DNA of 11,062 nt, taken from Patescibacteria group bacterium. Its GTDB lineage: Bacteria > Patescibacteriota > Minisyncoccia > JAHISW01 > Tagabacteraceae. Shown piece by piece: positions 1 to 5,554 of this stretch. The position numbers were made by a program, and so were the translations under genes. Numbering within the stretch: the first letter of the stretch is position 1; each line of letters begins with the position of its first letter. The DNA lies in assembly GCA_018817995.1 (NCBI GenBank), contig JAHISW010000091.1:1-11062 (forward strand), read 5' to 3'. The notes below the pieces were generated by a model that was not told where the DNA came from, did not search any database, and saw only the letters and a list, made by a program, of their open reading frames with translations.

Positions 1-1
1 A

Positions 2-1822
2 ACGTTTGAGGTTGTTTGGCGGTTGGAGCAGAACGAAGAAGTCTTGGAAGGGGCGCAAAAAGCGCGAGCACTTGAAATCCCTTGTCCGAGTCACGACAAT
101 CCGTTTTTAGTTTTTCCGAAAAATATACGTCGGGATTTACTTGAACAGATTTTGTCCGATGCTGACTCGGAAATTCGGCAAAAAATTTTAGAAAGCAAAG
201 AATACGAATGGCTTTTGAAGGGGTCATGTTGCCCGATTTGCAAGGGGGTTTTTTATGCTCTGCTTGATAAATTTGAAAGCTTTGGTCATGTTCAGAAAAC
301 TATCTTCGCGCGCACTGTTAAGTTTGACCGCATTTTAGGTGAAGGTATCAGTGTTTTTAGCCCGGGTGATAGTTTGTCCCGCCAGAGAGTCTTAACCGAC
401 AAGGGGTTACAAGAAAGACTAGACGATTTTTTCAGCTCAAGTAATAGGGTGCGATATTTGTTTTCTCGATTTGCTAAAACTAATGAGGGTGTTTACGCGC
501 TTATGGATGTTAGGGGCGAAAACACAAATAGGTTGACGGAGCTGCATGGAATTGTTAGTGAGGGGTATCATAAAATTGACGAATGTGTGGAAGAGCCGGT
601 AAAGTCGCTATTTTTGGTAGTGGCGAATCCGGGAGATATTGTTGTTGGGAAGAAATCAGAAAAAACAAAGGGTTCAGCTTTAGACCGGAAGGGGAGGGGT
701 TTGGTGGTTGACCAGGCTTTTGTTGACCGGCTTGGTTTCATTCTTACTCCTTACGTTACCGAGGTTAGCGTTGAAGTTGATATTTACAGAAGCGCTTTCG
801 GTAGTGACATTCAAAAGCTTTTTCTTCCGGGCATGCTTGAGAATTTTGCGAGAGTGATTATCTCCTCAAGATTAAATACGGATTCTCCGGCTTTGAAAGA
901 GTGGCTGGGGGATGATTTTGCTAAAAAATATGAAAAATATTGTGACTCCGATGGTTTGTTGTTGAAGATGGCTATTTATAGTGGGAAAAGACCATCTTGG
1001 CTTTCTGAGGAGGATGTTAGAAATTTTACCAAAGATATTAGGCAAAAACTAATTTTGAAAGAAGGAGCGGAAGAGGGCAAGAGTGGAATTTCCGGAAGGG
1101 ACGCCCTGCTTTTTTTTGGAGATTTTTGTTCTCGAATCAAGCCGAAAAGATTAGCGACAATGGCCGATGTGGATAGATTTTTCAGAGATTTGTTTAAGCA
1201 AAAAACGGACCTTAAGTTAATAATTCCTCCCAAATTTTTGGACTCTTTAACGAAATGGTATAACTATATGGTTATCCAGCAGATTAAAGAAAGTTTGTAT
1301 GATTATAATGAACAACACATTCGTAATGATATTGTGCATTATATTTTTGCTACTAGCCAAGATTTGGGTCAGAGAGTTGTTTGTCCATACACCAAAGAAG
1401 TTTTGGAGATTACGGAAGATTTTCTTAGAACAGTGGAAGACCATTTCTTGTTTGGTGACATATCTGATGACGATAGAAAATATGCGCGCAAAGACACGAT
1501 GGAAGAGTACGCCCGCCTTCTTGCTCAAGAAGGGGCGGAATTGAATGTCCAAAAAACCGAAGTCTTCGAGAGTTTTTATCAAACTTATATTTTCCAACTG
1601 AAAGAAGGGGCATTAAACCCATTCTTAAAAAACAACAGCTTTAAGGATGCCATAAAGTCCTACGGGACTTTACCTTTTGAAATTTTTGACAAGAAAATTA
1701 AGAGCAGTGTTTCGTTGATGATGAGTAAACTCTGCGAATTGTATGACTATACGGAACAAGGCGCTAAAGAAGTTTGTATTTACATTCTTGATAACGATAT
1801 CATTTCAAAATTTGAGAAATAA
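2..1822 (+). CDS. PrkA-like AAA+ serine protein kinase family protein, 5' end outside the window
   Basis: The frame is open from nucleotide 2, so the gene is cut by the window edge. The first start-like codon (TTG at 23) lies mid-protein. Numbering from that TTG, residues 20-33 and a CCPIC cluster (69-73) resemble the part of PrkA/YeaG that follows the AAA+ core. Residues 157-205 resemble the sensor strand of PrkA ending in VVANPGD. Residues 233-260 (FVDRLGFIL...) match the YeaG stretch FLDRVYIV. Residues 267-285 and SGISGRD (354-360) match the PrkA middle domain, and 412-505 match its C-terminal domain. Walker A and B would lie upstream and are not seen. PrkA proteins are cytoplasmic stress or starvation regulators described as kinases; Bacillus PrkA has also been described as an ATP-dependent protease. 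The substrate is unknown. The family call rests on remembered motif similarity and is fairly sure. A hairpin at 1653-1672 lies in the C-terminal codons. Confidence 0.75.
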   Translation, partial: TFEVVWRLEQNEEVLEGAQKARALEIPCPSHDNPFLVFPKNIRRDLLEQILSDADSEIRQKILESKEYEWLLKGSCCPICKGVFYALLDKFESFGHVQKTIFARTVKFDRILGEGISVFSPGDSLSRQRVLTDKGLQERLDDFFSSSNRVRYLFSRFAKTNEGVYALMDVRGENTNRLTELHGIVSEGYHKIDECVEEPVKSLFLVVANPGDIVVGKKSEKTKGSALDRKGRGLVVDQAFVDRLGFILTPYVTEVSVEVDIYRSAFGSDIQKLFLPGMLENFARVIISSRLNTDSPALKEWLGDDFAKKYEKYCDSDGLLLKMAIYSGKRPSWLSEEDVRNFTKDIRQKLILKEGAEEGKSGISGRDALLFFGDFCSRIKPKRLATMADVDRFFRDLFKQKTDLKLIIPPKFLDSLTKWYNYMVIQQIKESLYDYNEQHIRNDIVHYIFATSQDLGQRVVCPYTKEVLEITEDFLRTVEDHFLFGDISDDDRKYARKDTMEEYARLLAQEGAELNVQKTEVFESFYQTYIFQLKEGALNPFLKNNSFKDAIKSYGTLPFEIFDKKIKSSVSLMMSKLCELYDYTEQGAKEVCIYILDNDIISKFEK

Positions 1823-1831
1823 ATAAAAATC

Positions 1832-1861
1832 AAAATCCGGATTGAATAATCCGGATTTTTT
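1832..1861 (+). terminator. Rho-independent terminator after the PrkA-like gene
   Basis: A 12-bp perfect stem, 1832-1843 with 1848-1859, has a GAAT loop and is followed by a T run. It starts 10 nt past the stop codon. The arm and loop also contain TTGAAT (1842-1847), a possible -35 for the next gene. Confidence 0.9.
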
Positions 1862-1870
1862 GTTTATAGT
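1842..1870 (+). promoter_or_regulatory. Candidate promoter of the GT2 gene, overlapping the terminator
   Basis: TTGAAT (1842-1847), a 17-nt spacer and TATAGT (1865-1870) match sigma70 consensus at 4/6 and 5/6 positions. The predicted start lies about 5 nt before the ATG at 1882, and no Shine-Dalgarno is visible, so the mRNA would be nearly leaderless. This is a prediction from sequence only. Confidence 0.5.
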
Positions 1871-1881
1871 AAGATTGTTTC

Positions 1882-3414
1882 ATGGCTGTTTCTTATCTTA
1901 AAATTGGACGGGCTTCTGAGCTGTCTGGAAAAGACAGGGTTGTTTATCGTTTGCTGGAGATATTGCCCGGTTTCTTAAGTTGGGGGACGATATTGGGTGT
2001 AATTTTTTTGTCATGGTTGGCGCCGGTTTGGGTGGCCGTTTTTATTATTGCCTTCGATGTTTATTGGCTTGTTAAGACGGCTTATTTGTCTCTACACTTG
2101 AGGGCGAACTGGAAACGGATGAAAAAGCACCTGAAGACGGATTGGGGCAAGAGGTTGGAAAATCTAAAATGGGGACATGTGAGACAAATGATAATGCTTC
2201 CTTTTTATAAAGAAGATTATGCGGTTATAAAGGAAACTTTGGAAGGTTTAATAAAAACGGATTGGCCGAAGGAGAAAATGATAGTTGTTTTGGCGCGCGA
2301 AGAAAGGGCAGGAGAGGAATCCCGTGAAAGCGCGGACAGGATTTATAACGAATACAAAGATAAATTTGGCAATTTTTTGGTGACTGTTCATCCGAAGGAT
2401 ATTGACGGGGAATTAGCGGGGAAGGGTTCAAATATTGCATGGGCGGCAGAAAAGGCTAGAGTTGAAATTCTCAATAAAAATAATATTCCTTACGAAGATG
2501 TTTTAGTTTCCGCCTTTGATGTTGACACAAGGGTTTACCCGCAGTATTTTGAATGTCTTACTTGGCATTTTCTGACGGCTGAAAATCCTTTTCGTTCTTC
2601 TTTTCAGCCTGTGCCCGTTTTTAATAATAACATTTGGGAAGCTCCTGCCTTGTCGCGTGTTGTTGCCACTTCGGCCACTTTTTGGCAGATGATACAACAA
2701 GAACGGCCGGAACGATTGGCAACTTTCTCTTCTCATTCGGTATCTTTCAAGTCTCTTTATGAGGTTGGCTATTGGCAGAAAAATATGGTGTCGGAAGATT
2801 CAAGAATTTTTTGGAATTCTTTTCTTCACTTTGGTGGAGACTATCAGGTTGTCCCATTATCCTATCCTGTTTCTATGGATGCCAATCTTGCTGATAATTT
2901 TTGGAAAACGGGCGTTAATGTTTACAAGCAGCAGAGAAGGTGGACATGGGGGGTTGAGAACGTGCCGTACTTGCTTTTTGGTTTTCTAAAAAATAAAAAA
3001 ATATCTTGGAAGAAAAAAATGCGTTTTTCTTTCGTACAGCTGGAAGGTTTTTGGTCTTTGGCGACAAATCCTTTGTTGATTTTTATGCTTGGTTGGCTAC
3101 CCCTCGTTTTGGGAGGGCAGGAATTTAACACATTGCTTTTATCGTATAATTTGCCTCGTATTACCCGCACACTTATGACCATCGCAATGCTTGGCCTTGT
3201 CGGCTCCGCCATTATATCTTGGAAGCTTTTGCCATCTAAACCGGTTAACTACAAACCAAAGAAGAAAGTGTTTATGTTTTTACAATGGATTTTGATACCT
3301 GTTACCATTTTGTTTTTCGGAGCTATCCCCGGACTTGATTCCCAAACACGCTTAATGCTGGGCAGGTATATGGGTTTTTGGGTAACGCCGAAATGTAGAA
3401 GCGACAGGGCTTGA
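1882..3414 (+). CDS. Membrane-bound family 2 (GT-A) glycosyltransferase, cellulose-synthase-like layout
   Basis: This 510-aa protein probably transfers sugar from a nucleotide-sugar at the inner face of the membrane, for an envelope or extracellular glycan. Two hydrophobic segments (about 28-50 and 51-70) precede a cytoplasmic GT2 domain. The GT2 hallmarks are DVD (213-215, metal and nucleotide-sugar binding), SED (304-306, catalytic acid region) and QQRRW (350-354), the acceptor or processivity motif of synthase-type GT2 enzymes. Three more membrane segments follow (about 386-411, 431-451, 463-486). Start: ATG at 1882, with no clear Shine-Dalgarno but a promoter ending a few bases upstream. 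It stops in TGA. Donor and product cannot be told from sequence. The last six residues (CRSDRA) look unlike the usual end of such enzymes and may reflect a late frameshift, but this is not demonstrable here. Confidence 0.88.
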   Translation: MAVSYLKIGRASELSGKDRVVYRLLEILPGFLSWGTILGVIFLSWLAPVWVAVFIIAFDVYWLVKTAYLSLHLRANWKRMKKHLKTDWGKRLENLKWGHVRQMIMLPFYKEDYAVIKETLEGLIKTDWPKEKMIVVLAREERAGEESRESADRIYNEYKDKFGNFLVTVHPKDIDGELAGKGSNIAWAAEKARVEILNKNNIPYEDVLVSAFDVDTRVYPQYFECLTWHFLTAENPFRSSFQPVPVFNNNIWEAPALSRVVATSATFWQMIQQERPERLATFSSHSVSFKSLYEVGYWQKNMVSEDSRIFWNSFLHFGGDYQVVPLSYPVSMDANLADNFWKTGVNVYKQQRRWTWGVENVPYLLFGFLKNKKISWKKKMRFSFVQLEGFWSLATNPLLIFMLGWLPLVLGGQEFNTLLLSYNLPRITRTLMTIAMLGLVGSAIISWKLLPSKPVNYKPKKKVFMFLQWILIPVTILFFGAIPGLDSQTRLMLGRYMGFWVTPKCRSDRA

Positions 3415-3439
3415 TTTTTTTGATTTAGTGTTTTAGTAT
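3411..3439 (+). promoter_or_regulatory. Weak candidate promoter for the four-gene small operon
   Basis: TTGATT (3411-3416) overlaps the stop of the glycosyltransferase gene; a 17-nt spacer leads to TAGTAT (3434-3439). Each box matches 4/6 consensus. No terminator is visible after the glycosyltransferase gene, so readthrough is an alternative. Confidence 0.3.
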
Positions 3440-3482
3440 TTGTCATAAGATAAGAGAGAAAGATCATTGAAATTCAGAAAAA

Positions 3483-3941
3483 ATGACACGAAAGGATGTG
3501 GTTTTGATGTTTGTTTTGAAAAAAATGATTTTTGCTGATATGAGAAAATGGAAGATTGATTTCTGGTCCAAAATTTTGTTGATTATTGAGGAAGAGCGGC
3601 TTTTTTTGTCCGAAATTCCCGATTATTTTCTTTTTGAAAACATGAGACTGGAGTATCCGAATTTTTGCAGAAATTTTAAAATCAAAGAGAATGGCGAAGT
3701 TTGCCACTTGGATATTCCGCGGGAGAAATTTTGCTGTCTTTTTTGCGCTTGCCCATTTTTCACTTTGGACGACAAAAGAACTAGAATGTCGTGTGGTTCA
3801 AACAAAGAGGCTGGCTATAGAGAAGGGAATATTTGGGATTGTTCTGGCTGTTCTTATGTCCATGATGTTGGATGGGTGAGAGAAAACCTAAGTTTTGTTG
3901 AAGAAATGATGAAAAGTAAGGAGGGAGAAAAAAATGATTGA
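3483..3941 (+). CDS. Cysteine-rich small domain (zf-like) protein
   Basis: This protein of up to 152 aa has an N-terminal part (1-60) with no recognised motif and a Cys-rich half: C62, C74, C84, C85, C88, C90, C104, C120, C123 and H127. The spacing CxxCxCP...CG...DCSxCxxxH resembles the cysteine-rich small domain (zf-like) family, stand-alone or fused to cobalamin-related proteins; that assignment is from memory of the pattern. It probably binds zinc or another metal; the biochemical role is unknown. The start is uncertain. ATG 3483 has no Shine-Dalgarno, whereas ATG 3507 (M9) has AAAGGA about 10 nt upstream and may be the real start. It is the first gene of an operon: its TGA overlaps the next start by 8 nt. 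Confidence 0.72.
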   Translation: MTRKDVVLMFVLKKMIFADMRKWKIDFWSKILLIIEEERLFLSEIPDYFLFENMRLEYPNFCRNFKIKENGEVCHLDIPREKFCCLFCACPFFTLDDKRTRMSCGSNKEAGYREGNIWDCSGCSYVHDVGWVRENLSFVEEMMKSKEGEKND

Positions 3942-4179
3942 AACAAAGGGTGTCGCAGAAATCACAGAGGAGATCTTTGATGATACTTGCAAACTCAAGT
4001 TAAGAGAAATGTCAAAAGCGGTTGAGTTTATAGTCCAACAAATAAAAAATTACCATGAAGTTCATGTCCAGTCGCTGGAAGATAGGAAGAAGTATGTTTT
4101 GAAATATTTTACCAGCGGAAAAGGGGTGTTTTTCAAACGAGAATCCAAGAAGTACATGGGATTTATGGGAGGTGAATAA
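3934..4179 (+). CDS. Small hypothetical protein, second gene of the operon
   Basis: An 81-aa charged, probably helical protein with no recognised family. It is supported as a gene by a strong Shine-Dalgarno (AAGGAGGG, about 3919-3926) before ATG 3934, an 8-nt overlap with the gene before, and a stop/start overlap (TAATG at 4177-4181) with the gene after, which implies translational coupling. Residues 20-60 are rich in K, E, Q and hydrophobic residues. There is no signal peptide or membrane segment and one Cys (C19). The function is unknown; its position suggests it works with the Cys-rich and zincin-like neighbours. Confidence 0.7.
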   Translation: MIETKGVAEITEEIFDDTCKLKLREMSKAVEFIVQQIKNYHEVHVQSLEDRKKYVLKYFTSGKGVFFKRESKKYMGFMGGE

Positions 4180-4496
4180 TGAGCTTAATAGAATTTATCA
4201 GAAATGTGCCGATAGAAATTGGCTGGACGGATATAGGACGGAATGCTTATGCTCAAGTCAAGGAGGGAAGAATTAAGATCAATGTCCCTCTCTTTCTAGC
4301 AGAAGCCATAATCCACGAATATGTCCATTGCACTAATCCTAACGCAGAATTGGGCAATGAGTATTGTTCCGGCTATATCCAAAAGAGAGCCAAACAGATG
4401 ATGAACAAGTTGTCTGAGTCGGCTCTCAAGGAAATTGCCGACGAAGTTCTGAAGGCAATTCAGAGAGGAGGTAATTATGAAACGAAGGGGGATTAA
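4179..4496 (+). CDS. Minimal zincin-like protein with an HEYVH motif
   Basis: A 105-aa protein with a predicted helix (40-50) carrying HEYVH at 46-50, the HExxH zinc-binding and catalytic signature of gluzincin/zincin metallopeptidases. E57 and E61 follow and either could be the third zinc ligand. The N-terminal half is strand-like and the C-terminal half helical, a compact minimal zincin layout. No signal peptide or membrane segment is seen, so a cytosolic site is expected. The start is set by GGAGGTGA upstream and the one-base overlap with the preceding stop. HExxH also occurs by chance, but the hydrophobic AEAII before it and the helical setting argue for a true metal site. Substrate unknown; it could be a small peptidase or a toxin-like processing enzyme. 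Confidence 0.68.
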   Translation: MSLIEFIRNVPIEIGWTDIGRNAYAQVKEGRIKINVPLFLAEAIIHEYVHCTNPNAELGNEYCSGYIQKRAKQMMNKLSESALKEIADEVLKAIQRGGNYETKGD

Positions 4497-4653
4497 TTGG
4501 AAGAATCATATCATGAGTAAGTTTAGTGATGGCATTCAATGCAACTTGGTCAAAGCGGGAATGGTCCCGGCAAGAGCGAAGTATCTTGTAAAAAAGTACA
4601 AAAATAACGAAGAGGAAAAGGAAGGGGAAAAGGAAATAGAGAACGACAAGTAA
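4477..4653 (+). CDS. 58-aa charged protein, last gene of the small operon
   Basis: ATG 4477 is preceded by a strong Shine-Dalgarno (GAGGAGG, 4465-4471) at 5-nt spacing and overlaps the end of the zincin-like gene by 20 nt in another frame. The frame runs to TAA at 4651-4653, directly at the operon terminator. The first 40 residues are basic with one Cys (C24). The last 18 are a K/E-rich tail, probably a solvent-exposed helix. No family is recognised. The ribosome binding site, coupling and terminator position make it a real gene despite its length. Confidence 0.65.
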   Translation: MKRRGINWKNHIMSKFSDGIQCNLVKAGMVPARAKYLVKKYKNNEEEKEGEKEIENDK

Positions 4654-4682
4654 GCCCCATTGGAGACGATGGGGCTTTTTTT
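4652..4682 (+). terminator. Rho-independent terminator of the four-gene operon
   Basis: The stem AAGCCCCAT (4652-4660) pairs with ATGGGGCTT (4669-4677), with an 8-nt loop and then a run of seven T (4676-4682). It overlaps the stop of the 58-aa gene. On the minus strand no T run follows, so it acts in the plus direction only. Confidence 0.92.
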
Positions 4683-4704
4683 ATTTGACAAATATTTTGT
4701 TGGG
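4677..4704 (+). repeat. 28-bp direct repeat, left copy, carrying TTGACA
   Basis: These 28 bases recur exactly at 5453-5480, in the same orientation, on the other side of the first Cas2-fold gene and its dyads. The repeat contains TTGACA (4685-4690), but this copy has no good -10 (TACGCC at the expected place). It begins in the T run of the operon terminator. Confidence 0.9.
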
Positions 4705-4743
4705 CTACGCCAAAGAGCGGGAAGAAATAAAAATAATTTCAAA

Positions 4744-4771
4744 CCACTTTTAAACGATCGTCTGAAAGTGG
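4744..4771. repeat. Dyad site L1, downstream end of Cas2-fold unit 1
   Basis: CCAC-N6-ACGATCGT-N6-GTGG, with 24 of 28 positions matching its own reverse complement, the most symmetric of four such sites. It lies 34 nt past the stop of the 4806-5396 gene. The 32 bases 4744-4775 match 5410-5441 at 28 positions in direct orientation. Confidence 0.92.
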
Positions 4772-4805
4772 TCATAATAGAAATCTTTAAATTTCTCCAG
4801 TAAAC

Positions 4806-5396
4806 TCAACTTAAATTAAAATGAAGTTTTAGTTCTTCCTCGTTTGTGAGATTTGTTACTTCCGCATAACGGACGCAAGGCCTTATTTTAAAGAATTCCA
4901 CAATGAATTCTATCTCATTTTGGCACGGGTAAGGGTGAACAAACACACTTTTTTGTAATTCGTAAAAATCTAATTTCCGCAATTTATTGCGAAGAGAGTT
5001 ACGGGCAACCCTTCTTTTTTCAGGGATATCAAAAATTACAAGTCGCCATTTTTTGTCCCAGATGTTTGGTTTTTTTACTATTATTTCGTCAATTTTGTAT
5101 TTAAGGGCGTATTCTTTACCAAGTTTTGTTAACGTGATTTGTATAATACCATCGGATTTTTTCTGGTAATTTATAAGTTTTCCATATCGGAATTCTCTGA
5201 TTGCCCGTTTTAAATAATCTTGGTCAATGTTTTTCCATTCTTTGCCAAGTTCGCGCAGTATATAGCCGTGCGTTATTGGTGACGGAGTTAGTGCCATAGC
5301 AAAGCCGGCCTGCAGTAAAAGCAAAATTTTCCTTTTTATTGGGCTACTAAATTTTTTCCGAGTTTTTCTTTCGGAGGTTTTTATCAGTTTGTTCAT
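4806..5396 (-). CDS. wHTH plus Cas2-fold protein (PaaX-like family), copy 1
   Basis: A 196-aa protein. A basic tail (1-24) precedes a winged-helix region (about 25-100, with LTPSPITHGYILREL). Residues 116-185 form a Cas2-like ferredoxin fold: strand RLVIFDIPE with D123 at the position of the Cas2 metal-binding Asp, then a basic helix and LQKSVFVHPYPC. PaaX-type repressors share this order of domains; CPR genomes carry many such proteins, often labelled PaaX or Cas2. No Cas1 or CRISPR array is nearby, so a role in spacer uptake is unlikely. It is probably a DNA-binding dimer acting on the dyads at 4744 and 5410. It is 67% identical to copy 2 (6032-6616) over 176 residues. ATG 5396 lies 6 nt from a perfect TATAAT, so the mRNA is predicted leaderless. 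Whether it is a nuclease is unknown. Confidence 0.85.
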   Translation of the reverse strand: MNKLIKTSERKTRKKFSSPIKRKILLLLQAGFAMALTPSPITHGYILRELGKEWKNIDQDYLKRAIREFRYGKLINYQKKSDGIIQITLTKLGKEYALKYKIDEIIVKKPNIWDKKWRLVIFDIPEKRRVARNSLRNKLRKLDFYELQKSVFVHPYPCQNEIEFIVEFFKIRPCVRYAEVTNLTNEEELKLHFNLS

Positions 5397-5402
5397 GTTT
5401 TT

Positions 5403-5430
5403 ATTATAGCCACTTTTAAACGATCGTCAA
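5403..5430 (-). promoter_or_regulatory. Leaderless promoter of Cas2-fold copy 1, embedded in dyad R1
   Basis: On the minus strand: TTGACG (5425-5430), 16-nt spacer, TATAAT (5403-5408), then 6 nt to the ATG. The boxes match consensus at 5/6 and 6/6. The dyad 5410-5437 covers the -35 and spacer, so a protein bound there would block RNA polymerase. Confidence 0.75.
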
Positions 5431-5437
5431 ATTGTGG
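5410..5437. repeat. Dyad site R1, promoter-side end of Cas2-fold unit 1
   Basis: CCAC-N6-ACGATCGT-N6-GTGG, 20 of 28 positions self-symmetric. Its first 19 bases equal those of L1. Its arm ACGATCGTCAA-N-TTGTGG is shared with site R2 (6715-6732). Confidence 0.92.
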
Positions 5438-5452
5438 TCATTAACTATTTTA

Positions 5453-5480
5453 TTTTTTATTTGACAAATATTTTGTTGGG
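5453..5480 (+). repeat. 28-bp direct repeat, right copy
   Basis: Identical to 4677-4704. Here its TTGACA is followed at suitable spacing by TAAACT, so this copy can work as a promoter for the zinc-ribbon gene. Confidence 0.9.
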
Positions 5481-5488
5481 TTTAAACT
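5461..5488 (+). promoter_or_regulatory. Candidate promoter of the zinc-ribbon gene
   Basis: A perfect TTGACA (5461-5466), 16-nt spacer and TAAACT (5483-5488, 4/6). The transcript would start near 5495 with a leader of about 60 nt, including a 7-bp hairpin (5498-5504 with 5518-5524). Confidence 0.5.
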
Positions 5489-5554
5489 ATAAACTTATAT
5501 ACGAGAGTCGACGTATGTCGTATAAGAAAATATTAAAGATAAAAATTCTTAAAA

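Larger units (their letters stand above)
4744..5437 (-). mobile_element. Candidate Cas2-fold unit 1 (gene plus two end dyads)
   Basis: A 694-bp unit holds one gene (4806-5396, minus) between dyads L1 and R1. The outer arms are CCAC on the left and GTGG on the right, as in terminal inverted repeats, and the longer 32-bp sequences form a direct repeat. No target duplication abuts the dyads. A 28-bp direct repeat lies 39 bp outside on the left and 15 bp outside on the right. Calling it mobile is inference; an operator pair is the alternative. Confidence 0.35.

Noticed and set aside
1247..1597. Antisense frames of 65-116 aa within the PrkA-like gene
   Set aside because: They lie opposite the conserved PrkA C-terminal domain and have no independent signals.
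3409..3482. Terminator after the GT2 gene
   Set aside because: There is a T run but no stable hairpin before it.
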